From positions 241,834-305,833 of the forward strand of contig KN805391.1 in assembly GCA_000818945.1 (NCBI GenBank): DNA of 64,000 bases. Direction: 5' to 3'. Under the pieces are notes generated by a model. That model was not told the DNA's origin. It ran no database searches and saw nothing but the letters and a program-made list of their open reading frames with translations. The position numbers were made by a program, and so were the translations under genes. The stretch is from Schizochytrium sp. CCTCC M209059. Its lineage: Eukaryota; Sar; Bigyra; Thraustochytrida; Thraustochytriidae. Shown here piece after piece: positions 1-12,000 of the stretch (position 1 is the first letter of the stretch; each line of letters opens with the position of its first letter).

Positions 1-659
1 GGCCGGCGCGTCGCGCGCCTTTTAGGCCATTACGGATGAGTTTACAGTAGTAAATTGTTAAGGGTCTTAGTAATTTGCGGTCGCGGCGCTACGTACTTTA
101 GACCATTACAAATGCGAAAAGACAAAGTTTTCACACATTGATTTTCAGATTTTTTTCACAGTAGGCCTAGGCCTAGGCCTACTACGTACGAGTCATTGGA
201 AAGTCTGCACTATGCTGATCGAAGGGGTTGTGACCTGGTCGAAGAAACGTTTTGATCCAGTGTTATTGAAAAAAAAAAGCCCTGCAGAATCAAGTTTGCC
301 GGCTCGACTTCGTCTTCACTCACAACGGCAGTCGCTGTCACCTTGGCTCGAATCTTGGATCACCAAAACCAGCGATGCCACTAGGCAACGCAACCAAAAA
401 CTGTTTTTTCTGCACGCCATTGCGGCGCTTTCCTCGCTTACCCTACCCTAACCTAACCTAGACCGACCGACCGGGGCGGGGGACCCCCGATTACACCTGG
501 GCCCCAGAAATGCGTGAACACGATTCGAGCGAACGAATCCGGAAAGCGGCATTGCTTGCGTGCGAGCGAGCGAGCGCGCACGAGGCAGAAGGCGCGGCAG
601 AGCACGCGCGGGCGCAGGCGCAAGAGCGCGGAGAAGCGCAGCGACAGACAGCAAATAAA
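1..659. other. Intergenic region upstream of PheRS alpha
   Basis: I see no convincing gene here. Three GGCCTA hexamers lie at 162-181. A short run of CCTAA/CCCTA units at about 440-460 resembles telomere-type repeats but is too short to call a telomere; it is followed by a GACC tetramer run. An ATG at 510 is in frame with the downstream synthetase but would add about 50 low-complexity Arg/Ala/Glu residues that the family lacks. Confidence 0.5.
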
Positions 660-2162
660 ATGTCGGAGCTGGAGCTGGAGGTCCTCCGGCGCGTGGGCGC
701 CGGCGAGACGCTTAACACGCTGGACCTGGCCACGGAAAAGGGCGTGGAGCATGCGGTGACGTCCGGCGTTGTGCGCACGCTGGCCGCCGACGAGATGGTG
801 ACGATGGACCAAAAGGAGACCAAGTGCTTCGCGCTGACAAAGGACGGCGAGGAAACCCTGGCCAAGGGGTCCCCGGAAATGATCCTTCTTCAGGCTCTCC
901 CTGCCGAAGGCGCTCCGCTGGCAGAGATCAAAAAGGCGCACAAGGTGGGCATGGGCCACTGCATGAAGAAAAAGTGGATCCAGGCACAGGATGGCATGGT
1001 TAAGCCCGTCGCCGACCCTACTCGCGTCGCCGATGAGCTCGCGGACCTCCTCAAGCGCGTCCAGGCTGGCAGCTTCGCCGAGGACAGCATCTCGGCTGAC
1101 GAGGCCAAGACCCTGAAGAAGCGTAACCAGGTCTCTGTGATCAAAACCGTCTCATGGGACATGAGCAAGGGACCTCAATGGGCCACGCAGCGCGTCAAAA
1201 AGGAGGTCGCACTCACCAAGGAAATGCTCGACTCGGGCTCCTGGGCCTCGACGCAGTTCAAACCTGTCAACCTCCGGAGTTTGGGCGTCACCAATTCTGC
1301 TGGCTACCTGCACCCGCTCATGCAGGTGCGCACCGAGTTCCGCAAGATTCTCATTGGCATGGGCTTCGAGGAAATGCCCACCAACCGTTGGGTTGAATCC
1401 TCGTTTTGGAACTTTGACGCGCTCTTCCAGCCGCAGCAACACCCGGCCCGCGATGCCCACGATACCTTTTTCGTCAAGGAACCTGCCGAGGCTTCGCTGG
1501 CGAACGTCGACCCGACCCTTGTGGAAGACGTCAAGGACATGCACGAACATGGTGGCGGTGGCTCCATTGGCTACCGCTACGACTGGAGCCTCGACGAGGC
1601 CAAGAAGAACATTTTGCGTACGCACACTACCGCTGTGTCCTCGCGCATGCTCCATGAGCTCGCCAAGAACAAACCCTTTCAGCCAGCAAAGTACTTTAGT
1701 ATTGACCGCGTCTTCCGCAACGAGACCGTTGACGCAACCCACTTGGCCGAGTTCCACCAGGTCGAGGGTCTTGTGGCCGACTACAACCTCTCGCTCGGTG
1801 ACCTCATTGGCGTCATCAAGAACTTCTTTTCTGCAATTGGCATTGATAACGTCCGCTTCAAGCCTGCCTACAACCCGTACACAGAGCCATCTATGGAGAT
1901 CTTTGGTTACCACCCGGATCTGAAAAAGTGGACCGAGATCGGCAACAGTGGCATGTTCCGCCCAGAAATGCTCAAGCCTCTGGGTCTTCCTGAGGGCGTG
2001 CGTGTCATTGCTTGGGGTCTTGCACTCGAGCGCCCGACCATGATCAAGTTTCGTGTCCGCAAGATCAAGGAGCTTTTCGGCCACAAGATCAGCTTGGAAA
2101 AGTCCCGCACCAGCCAGCTCCCGCTTTTCAAAGAGCATGTCAACGCTGCTCCGGAAAAGTGA
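660..2162 (+). CDS. FARSA: Phenylalanyl-tRNA synthetase alpha subunit, cytosolic type
   Basis: Predicted 500-residue class II aminoacyl-tRNA synthetase subunit. It charges tRNA-Phe with phenylalanine as an (alpha-beta)2 enzyme in the cytosol. The N-terminal 100 residues look like the winged-helix tRNA/DNA-binding modules of eukaryotic/archaeal PheRS alpha (start MSELELEVLRR). The catalytic core has the HTTAVSSRML stretch, motif 2 (FRNETVDATHLAEFHQVEG), the phenylalanine-pocket segment around NPYTEPSMEIF, and motif 3 (GLALERPTMIKF). I chose the ATG at 660 because it gives the usual family length of about 500 residues and has an AAA upstream context; the ATG at 510 adds a low-complexity leader. 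No intron is needed. Identification rests on the motifs and is very secure. Confidence 0.96.
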   Translation: MSELELEVLRRVGAGETLNTLDLATEKGVEHAVTSGVVRTLAADEMVTMDQKETKCFALTKDGEETLAKGSPEMILLQALPAEGAPLAEIKKAHKVGMGHCMKKKWIQAQDGMVKPVADPTRVADELADLLKRVQAGSFAEDSISADEAKTLKKRNQVSVIKTVSWDMSKGPQWATQRVKKEVALTKEMLDSGSWASTQFKPVNLRSLGVTNSAGYLHPLMQVRTEFRKILIGMGFEEMPTNRWVESSFWNFDALFQPQQHPARDAHDTFFVKEPAEASLANVDPTLVEDVKDMHEHGGGGSIGYRYDWSLDEAKKNILRTHTTAVSSRMLHELAKNKPFQPAKYFSIDRVFRNETVDATHLAEFHQVEGLVADYNLSLGDLIGVIKNFFSAIGIDNVRFKPAYNPYTEPSMEIFGYHPDLKKWTEIGNSGMFRPEMLKPLGLPEGVRVIAWGLALERPTMIKFRVRKIKELFGHKISLEKSRTSQLPLFKEHVNAAPEK

Positions 2163-3000
2163 TACCGCACTCTGTTATTTCTTGACTTTTGAGAAAATCC
2201 GAACGAAAGAAGAAGACGAAGAAAAAGATGGAAAAACGAGGAAAAAGACAGCAACAACAACGACAAAAAATTAAATATAAAGCACATCATTTGTATGACA
2301 TAATTTACCCAGCTTGCTTTCGCCGAGGCCAAGACAGAGTAGGATCATAATTATTCTCGTTCTCGCGTGTGAAGGGGGGGCACGCCGATGAGATCCGTCT
2401 CTTTTGTGACTAAAAACACCTTATGATCGTCAAGGTTGTCGTCGCAAATGAGGAAAAAAAAACAGTGAAGCCATCCATTCCTATCTTCCTCGCTTAACTG
2501 CATGTAAATCTACACGAGTCAAATGCAGATCGTGAGCGTCGCCAATAGCACACATCCGCGTAAGGATCTCGTTTTTCAAACTCGGACCAAGGTCTCTTGA
2601 ACGCAGAGGCAAGTAAGTCTTGATTTAACTTGCTCCAACTCGGTGGTCAGGAACCGTCGCAGAACGCGCGATGGCCACACAACGCTGCAAGTCAAACTTT
2701 CGCGCTACACAAGTCAACAAATGGGGCCGCAAATATTAGATAAATCAACCAAAGCAGTCAACGTCCCGCGCAGCCGCAGATTGGCATCCTCACCCAAAAA
2801 AAAAAGTAAAAAAAAAAGTATCCCGAGTCCTTGCTCAGACACCAACGACGAGGAGGAATACGACGACAAGCGAGGACGACAAGGAGGACGTGCGCGCGAG
2901 GCAGACTCGCGCTCGCTAGAGCGCTTACGCAGTAAGGCGCGAGCCTTCCGGAACGCCTCGGTCATCGGCTCTTCCGCCCCCGGAGGGCGTGCGCAACGCC
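2163..3000. other. Intergenic region between PheRS alpha and GCN1
   Basis: An A-rich 3' flank with ATTAAATATAAA at about 2270 probably holds the PheRS polyadenylation region. A pair of A-runs separated by GT lies at 2796-2818. A 144-residue ORF over 2643-3077 is Arg/Ser-rich, has no recognisable domain and runs into GCN1 in another frame, so I do not call it. Confidence 0.5.
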
Positions 3001-6000
3001 ATGAGCGCCGTGCAGGAATGGCTGGCCAGCGCCACGCCGAGCCAAGACGGCCTGAGCGCAGCGCTTCAAGAGACTAGCGAGGCCCAGGGTCTTGCGGAGG
3101 GCGCAAAGATTCTCGCGCACGGCGCTCTCGAAGGGTCTCTGAATGCGGCCGCGGCTAAATATGTCGCCAATGAGCTGCAACGAAACCCAGACCTCCGTCG
3201 CGAGCTCGGCGACAAGGTCGTCGAGCTCCCCGTGGCGGGCCGCGCGATCTCGAGCAGGTCGATCCATGCCACCTTTCGACTGGCAGTGGCGTGCGCACCG
3301 GGGTCGCTCGATGAAGTGCCTCCCAAGCTGCTGCGCAGACAACTTGAGCTGCTCGGGATGCTCGGTCGCACGACGGTGTCAAAACGTGCCCTCGCTCGCG
3401 CCGTCTCTAAACTCAAGCTCGCAGATCCGGCCCGCAGAAGCGCCTACGTAGACGCCATCAAGGATCTTGGTGATGCCGACCTTGCAAGCCTCGCTGGCTA
3501 CGGCGTCAGCTCCGTAGCGCTCGCCATGGACCCCGAGGAGAGTACCCTTTTGGTCGACCGCCTTTTGGCACCTCTTGTCAAGACGATTCTTGAGTCGCGC
3601 GGCGCGCCCCCATCCGAGCTGCTCGAGGTTGCAGCACCTCTCTTGCACAAGACCTCGCCCGAGTTCTTTCACGAGACCATGCAGCCCAAGATCGCTTCCG
3701 CGCTCAATCTTCGCGCCGAGGAAAAGCTCGGTGCCGTCGCCGCCCTCTTCGAGCACACCCCAAACGTAGATCTCTCACCCTACGCCGACGACCTCTTTCT
3801 CATGGCTCCCATTTGCAAGGCAGTCACCAGCTCCAACGATGCTGCTCGCAATGTTGCCATTAGTGCCGTGGCCGCTCTCACCCCGCTCTGCAAGAGCTCG
3901 GCCGTGGCGCTTGCTGTTCTCTCTAGTCTTGGCGCCACCCTCGACGGGACCGGCTCGCTTGGCAAGACTGCTGTAGCGCAGAGCTTTCAACGTGCGGCCG
4001 TGCTTTCCGCAATTGATGTGTTTGCGCAAAGCGTTTCCGACGGCGGCGTCACCGACGCCGACGAAGCGGCCCAGGTGGCCGACTTTGCATGCGGCCAGCT
4101 TGCAGCCTATGCCAAGACAGAAAAGACTCCGGCACTCTTGGGCCAGGCCCTTACTGCAGGCGCGCACTGGATTCAGGCATCGCAGGCCGCCACTGCCAAC
4201 GCAGACTTTGTCTCCGTCCTGGTAAAGGGCGTTCTTCAGGCGGCGCCTGTGGCGCGCGAGCACGTGCGTGCGCTCTCGCTTCTCCTCGCTTCGGCGAGCA
4301 CTTCAGTGCGGGAACAAGTCGCCGAGGCAGTTCTTGCCACCAAGAACTCTCCTCGGCCTCATGATGTTTGCGTGCTCGACGATGCTTCTTCCTCTTCCGG
4401 GACGGTCACCGATGCATCTAGCGCAGACACTTCTGCCTCGAAAAAGGCAAAAGCAGCCGGCGCTTCATCTTCTGCGACCGGATCAAACGCTTCTGCGGCG
4501 AAGAAGAAAAAGAAGAAGGGCGGCGATCTCGACGCCCTGGAAGCTGAAATGCTTGCCATGGGTGCAAAAGGCAGCAAAAAGAAGAAGAGCGCCGCGGCGT
4601 CTTCTGGCGCAGGAAAGTCAGCAAACAAATCTTCCGCTGCTTCCGTAGCTTCTGGGCCCGCTGCATCCTCATCCGGCGCAGGTTCTGTCGGCAGCGCGAA
4701 AAATGGAAACGGTGTGGTGGGTGCGCTCTTCGATACTCTTCTCGTGGGCGACAATTTGTCCTCGGGAGCGCTCTTCTTCAAGCAGCACCATGTCATTCTC
4801 ATTCATGCGCTTTCAGCAACACTTTTATTGGCTATCGTAGACGCCAAGGTAGCGGCCATCATTGCAGAGCTCGAGTCATCTACTGGGTTCAAGCCCTGGT
4901 CAATGCTTGCGGCCGAGAAAAAGGTGTGGTCCTCACTCGTCGCCAAGAGCGCTCGCCAGGCCAACGTTTCGTGGACGCCTCGAACATCAGTCGTGATTGC
5001 TGGTATCAACGACGATGCGGACGAGAACCTGGCACGGGACGCCCAGATCCCATCCTACCTAAGCGCTTCGGAATGGGCTTCCTCGGTTGTCGGGTTGAAC
5101 GCCGGCGCCGAGACGCAGCTCGTCTTGGCGCGCCTGCTGCGCAGCGTACTCACGGACAGCGCGGACCGCTTTGGACCATCGGAAGGGAAATTGAGCATCC
5201 CGGCGCTGACCTTGGCATCTCTTGCGTTGAGTCCGCATTTTAAGGTCCGTCGCGTCGCGCGCACCGTCGCCGGTGAAGTTTTCGCCTCAGTTAATGGTAA
5301 AAGCGCGCTGCGCGCTGCCATGGCAGGACTTCAAGTCTACCTTTCGCGCGTTTCCTCCTCAGCACCGCTCGAAAGCTCACGACTCAAGGCCTATATTGTT
5401 CATGTCCTGCAGGCTTCTGTGAAAGACAGCGACGCCGCCCCGTCCACAGAGGCACTTATTCAACTCATCATTGTCTGCCATCATCCGGCAGCCCGAAGCT
5501 TGCGTATCTGGCACCGGGTACGCAAATTGTACGCCGAGCACCTCGGCACGGGACCAGAACGGCACATGCTTCGTGACGAAGGCTTGCGCACCGCTGTCCA
5601 GACCCAGCTCGTCGAAGATCTCTGTCTCTCTTCTCCCAAAAACACCAATCAAGCTGTCGTTGAGGCTGCGCGGTCCGCCGTTGCTCAGCTCTTGGCGCAT
5701 GCCGAAAAGGGTGTAGCGTCTATCCCAGGACTCGTCCCGGCCATTACAAGCGCTCTCGACGCGACTACGGTGGGTGCATTCTCCTCGCAAGATTGTCTCG
5801 TGGCCGCTGCGCCGGCTGGCACGCTCTCCGAGGTGGGTGTGGCTGCGCTGGAAGCGGCCTCTTCGGCCAAAGACAAAAAGGGTTCGTCTGCCGGTGGAGC
5901 CAAGAGCGGCGCAGCTGGAAAGCAAAAGATGGACACGCGCTACATGACCGAGGATGAAATTTGGGAGATGCAGGTTCGCGAGGAACTCGAGGCAAAAAAG

Positions 6001-9000
6001 AAGGCCGCCGAGCAAGGAGCCGCCGGCGCCGGCGCCCAAGGCGCCGCGACGAGCCTCGAGGACCGTTTCGACGAAAAACTCATCGCTCGCGAACTCCAGG
6101 CCGAGACCGAGCTTCGCGAACGTATGGTCCCCGTCGCCACGGCAGCGCGTCAAGCCATGCACCTCCTTGTGGCCCTCTGCAGAGATGTTTCTGCCGCGGT
6201 TGTTCACCGTGACATGAATGTCTTTGCCAACGCCTGTTTCCCTATTAGCAACGCCCCGTTCGTCTTGGATGACATGCAAGAGGTTCTCGCTGCGCTCCTG
6301 TCCACCGGGCCCAATGAGGCGGTCCAACGCAATGCCGACTTTCTGGCGCTCGCGCTGCAGATGGCACTTCGTGAGGACACACGCCCTGGCTGTCTCGTGC
6401 ATTTGGGCGAGGCGTGCCGCATTCTCTTCATGGAAGCGTGCGGCCTTGCCGAAGATGGCCACCATCAGCCACTCACTGCTGGTCTCCTTGACCTCTTGTT
6501 TCCTGTCATGCGCTTCACCATCGTTGGTCTTGCGCTTGATCCTGAGATCCTCGTGCTCTGGGCAACCTTTGCTGTGAGCGGCGAGGACGACGACGATGAT
6601 GCCGACGACGACGACGACGACGAAAAGGCCGAAGAAAAGGAAAAGAAGCCAAAATCAAAGAAGAAAAAGGACAAGGACGGCAAGGACAAGGATGGCAAGG
6701 ACAAAAAGAAAAAGGATAAAAAGAAGACCAAGGCCAGCAAGAATGAGCCTGAAGCTCCCGAGAATGGCAATGGTCCCGAATCGGAGCCCGCCGCCGCCGT
6801 CAAGCCCACCAAGCGAAGCAACCCGTACGAGGGCTACATGGACTTTATGGAAGCCCCGGTGGATTCTGTAGAGCGCGCCGTTGGGCTCATTAATCTTCAC
6901 GCAAGCACGCTAGCAGCCGTCGATGTTCTTCGTCTGCAGTCCACGCGTGCTCTCTTGCGCGCTTGCCTCGTGCTCCCCGGAGCCATGCCTTCCCCGGCGG
7001 ACGTCATGAGCCGTCTCTGCAGTGCCCCGCCTCCTCTCATGGATACAGATTTCTTCGAGCTCGTTATTTCCGAAGATGGACTCTTGTCCGAGTCTCCTGA
7101 GGTGCGCCGTGCTACGCTCGGTGCTCTTTTGGCCGCGGCAAAGTCTCCCCAGGGTCTTTCCTCGCGTGCGCACGCCTCTTTGGTTGCGCGCATCTGGCTT
7201 GCTGCCGTCGATGACGATGAAGAGGCGCGTGGGCTGGCACGCGAACTGGTCGAGCAGACCCAGGCCCGCTTCCCTGTCACCTACCTCGAACCCTATGTGG
7301 CTCTTCTCTCGCACGAGTACACGCATGTGCGCCGTCAGGCGTCCAAATCGATTGCGGCCGGTATCGAGGAGCACCCGGACACGGGCGAAAAGGCGATTGA
7401 AGCTCTCGTGTCTCTCTACACGGAAAAGCTGCGCTTGGCACAAGAGGAGGACAACGAGGCGTCCAGTAAGCCCAAGTTTATTGACCGAGATGCCGAAGCA
7501 AAGAAGCTTGCCAAACAGGAAAAGCGCAGGCGACCGCGCCAGGGCGTAGCCACGACGCTGCTTGCGTGCGCCGATTCAGACGGAGAGGGTGGCGTGCTCA
7601 GTGCAGACCAGGCCAAGAGCGCCTTTGCCTTCATTTGCGACCAAGGCCTTCGTGACAATGATGGCCTGGTGCGCCAAACCTTTTTGGAATCCGGTATGCA
7701 GCTTGTAAGCACGTACGGCAAGCACATGATTGACCAACTATTACCCATGCTTGAGCCCTACTTGCGCGAGGACCAGGCATCAGGCAAGGGGTCAAAGCAA
7801 AAGTCGGGTGAGGCCGAGATGGACTGGCAGCGCGAAGGCGCAGTGATTCTCGTTGGCTCACTCGCCTCGTTTCTTGACAAGACAGACGAGCGCATCCCGC
7901 GCATTGCCGAGAGCCTTGTGGAAGCTCTGCGAACCCCGAATGAAGCCGTCCAGCTCGCTGCGACAAAGTGCTTGCCGCCGCTCATGAAGGCCGCCAAGGT
8001 GAAAGAACGTGGCGCCGAATATGTCAACCTACTTATGCTGCGCGCTACCCTCGTGGCGCCCGCACCTGAAAAGGAGGCAGGCGCTGAAGGAGAGGATGAG
8101 GACGACGAGGACGATGGTCCGGCTTTCGTTCTTGATACCGAAGCAGCGGCCAAGTCTTCGTACGCCGAGCGCCGTGGTGCCGCTTTTGGCGTCGGAAGCG
8201 TCGTCAAGGGTCTTGGCATCACTGTCCTGAAAAAGAACAATGTGGTGCCTCGTATTGAGGCCGCGTGCAAGTCCACGCACACCGAGGTCCGACAGGGCGG
8301 CCTCATGGTCCTCGAGGCTTTGTGCTCGTCTCTCGGCATGCTCTTTGAGCCGTACGTGATTGGCGTCTTGCCCTCGCTACTCCAGTGCTTTGCTGATGCC
8401 AAAAAGCCCGTGCGCAACGCGGCGCAAGATGCCTCTCGCGCGATCATGGCGCGTCTCAGCGGACATGGTGTCAAGCTCATCCTGCCAACGCTTCTCAAGG
8501 CCATTGACGATCCTGCATGGCGCACCAAGCAAGCCGCGATCCGTATGCTGGGATCCATGGCTTTCTGCGCGCGCAAGCAGCTTGCTGCGGCCCTCCCTCA
8601 GGTTGTCCCGACGCTTGTCTCCTCGCTCACAGATACGCACGCCAAGGTGCGCGCTGCGGGCAGCAAGGCGCTCAAGGACCTTGGATCTGTGATCCAGAAC
8701 CCAGAGATCCAGGCATTGGTGCCAACCCTCAAGCGCGCGCTCACGCACCCAGACACCAAGACAGCCCCGTGCGTCGACGCTCTGCACCGCACGCGCTTCG
8801 TGCATATGGTCGATGCCCCGTCGCTGGCTCTCATCGTGCCTGTTCTCGATCGTGGACTCAACGAGCGCTCCGCCGAGACAAAGAAAAAGGCAGCCCTTAT
8901 TACGGGCAATATGTGCTCGATGATCTCGGACGTCAAAGCCGTGCTCCCTTACGTCGAGGACTTGATGCCTGTTCTGCGCAAGGTCCTCGTGGACCCCATT

Positions 9001-12000
9001 CCGGGCGTCCGCTCGACTGCTGCAAAGGCCCTGGGCACCCTCACTAGCGGTCTTGGCGAGGGCCTGCCTGACTTTGCCAACTTGCTGCAATGGCTGCTCG
9101 AGACCTCACGCAGTGACACCTCCCCCGTGGAGCGATCAGGCGGTGCGCAAGGTCTTGTGGAGGTCATTGTTGCGCTTGGCGACGAGTTCATGCTGCGCGT
9201 GCTCAACGAGAACGTTTTCCCCATGGCCTACGCAAACGCCCCTCCGGTGCGCGAGGGCGTGGTTTGGGTGATGGTGTTTCTGCCCCCTGTACTTGGCGTC
9301 AAGAAGAACGAGCAGTTTGTGACGCGCGAGTTGCCCATTGTGGTCAACGGCCTCGCGGACGAGTCCGAGTTTGTGCGCGACGTCTCCATGCGCGCCGGTC
9401 AGGTTATTGTGGAACAGCATGCGATCGAGCATACGCACATGCTCCTCCCCGTGTTGGAGGAAGGCCTCGAGGACGAAAAGTGGCGGGTGCGCCAGAGCTC
9501 CGTCCATTTGCTTGGCGATCTCCTGTATCGCGTCGGCGGAAGTGCCGAGGCCGTGGCGGCCGCGCGTCAAGCGCGTGAGGCCTTCCAAGAGGCTGACGAC
9601 GAGGACGACGCGGACATGACGGACAGCGAGGATGAAGAGGAGACCAAGGGCGGCGCCCAGGGCGGCGCCCAAGGCGGTAAGCACGTCCTGCGCCGCGCGA
9701 CGGCTGTTGTGGATGCGAACTTTGATGCTGCTCTTGGCAAGGCCCTTGGCGAGGAAAAGCGCAAAGATGTGCTTGCGTCCGTGTACCTTATGCGCACGGA
9801 TCGTTCGGCCGTCGTGCGCCAAAGCGCTCTCAAGGTCTGGAAGAATCTTGTCGTCAACACCGGTCGCGCGCTCAAGGAGATTCTCAAGCCGCTCATGGAC
9901 AAGATCGTCGCCGGGCTGTCCGGAGAGTCGGATGACAAGCGCATGGCTGCAGGCCGCAGTCTTGGCGACATCGTGCGCAAGCTCGGGGAGCGCGTTCTCC
10001 CCGATATCATTCCCATCATTCAGGATGGTTTCAAGAGCGACGATGCCGACACGCGCGCAGGTATCGCGCTCGGTTTGCTGGCCGTCATCGAGGCCTCGAG
10101 CAGAAAGCAGCTCGAAGGCTTCGTGCCGCGTCTTCTCCCGGCAGTGCAAAGCGGTCTCAGCGACGAGGACGAGGACGTCCAGGAGGCCGCTGCCGAGGCC
10201 TTTGGCGCTCTCTACCGCCAAGTTGGCTCTGTGGCAATGAACGAAATCGTTCCCAACATGCTCACGAGCCTCGAGGCTTCGGGTCTGGACAACGAGGAAG
10301 GCGAGCGAGCGCTCGAGGGCCTCACCAAGATTCTCGCGCTTCGCAGTCGCGAGATCATGCCGCTACTCCTGCCCAAGCTCTTGGTCTCGCCCATGACGCC
10401 GTTCCACGCCAAGGCGCTCGGCGCAGTGTGCGAGACAATTTCGCCTGTGTTGCACTTTTACGTGGACAAAATTCAGGGATTCTGTTTGCGCGAGCTCGTC
10501 AAGGGTGCGGGCGGTCCTGGTGGCGCACACGAAGAGGACATGACACACGTTTGGGACGCCACGTGTTCAATGCTGCAAAGCATTGAGGAGGAGCGTGTGG
10601 CCTGGCTTGTGCCCGGACTCCTTAACGTCCTCGTAGAATCAAAGTCGACAGAGGAGAAGCGTGTCGTGGTCGCCATGCTCGGCACCTTTTGCGAAACGAC
10701 TGAGGCAGACTTTTCGGATCACCTTGCCGCCATTCTCAAGGAGCTCATCAAGCGCTTTTCGAGCATGGAAGAGGACAAAGTCCTTCTCACCGAGTCCTGG
10801 AAGGCCCTATCTAGCGTCATCAAAGCGGCACCGCAGGAAACCCTTCTGGGCCAGCTCGATTTCATCCGTAGCATGCTCAAGAGCGTGGCGTCCGACGCCA
10901 AATATCGACTCAAGGATCGAAATGAGGCGGCCAACTACGTGCTGCCCGGGCTTTGCCTGCCCAAGGGTCTCGAGCCGCTGCTGCCCCTCTACCAGCACGC
11001 CCTCATGAACGGTTCTGCAGAGCAACGCGAGAGCGCCGCGCTGGGACTTGGCGAGCTCGTTGACTTGACCTCGCCTGCGGCGCTTCGTCCCTTTGTCATC
11101 AAGATCACGGGTCCTCTTATTCGTATCGTCGGAGATCGTTTTCCTTGGCAGGTCAAGGTCGCAATTTTGCAGACGCTGAGCAAGCTCCTCGACAAGGGTG
11201 GGCCTCTCTTGCGCCCTTTTCTCCCGCAGTTGCAGACGACCTTTGTCAAGGCGCTCAACAGCGAGCACACGCGCGTGCGGGACAATGGCACCGCTGCCTT
11301 GAAAAAGCTCATCAAGATTGGCACACGCGTGGATCCTCTTGTAAACGACCTTGGAAACACGGCTGTGGCGCCTGAGACGGACTCCGGCGTGCGCCTTTCG
11401 GTTCTAGAGGCACTTTCTGGCGTGCTTCTTATCTCGGGTGCCAAGGCAACGCAGCCCGTACTTGGCAAGTGCGCGGGCAAGATGGAGTCGGAGAATCTCC
11501 TCTTTAACCGCCACGCGGCAATCCGCAAACAGTCGAGCATTTGTTTGGCGCGTGTGCTCAAGCATGTCGAGCAGGGCGCGCAGGCTTTTGAGGTCGCCGT
11601 GCGCAAGCGCGTCGACTCGCTTCGCGATGACGCGGCACCGTCCGCCGGGTCCTGGGCCAGCGTTCACACGCCGTGTCTGCTCGTGGGCGCGGCGGCATCG
11701 TCTTGCACAGACCTTTTGTTGGGAAGCGAGAATGCGCCGGGCTGGTTCAAGGACATTGTCGAAGAGACGTGGGCGCATGGCGTCTCGCTGGATAATCCGA
11801 CGTTGCGCGAGGAGGCGCTCAATGCCTGTGGCGCCTGGCTCGCTAGCGTCGGCGCTGACACTGCGCCCAAGGTCACCGACAGTCTCGTGGAGAGGCTCTT
11901 GAGTGGTCTCAAGGACAAGCTCATGGATGTTCGCATTGCCGCAATGCAGGCTTTGAAGCGTGCTTCGCGCCTGAACCCGGAGCTGATGAAAGCATATGGC

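Noticed and set aside
440..460. Telomere-like CCTAA units
   Set aside because: Only about four irregular units, immediately beside a gene, so a chromosome end or telomere seed is not supported.
2643..3077. 144-residue frame between PheRS alpha and GCN1
   Set aside because: Low-complexity Arg/Ser/Lys, no ATG context or domain, and it overlaps the GCN1 start in another frame.
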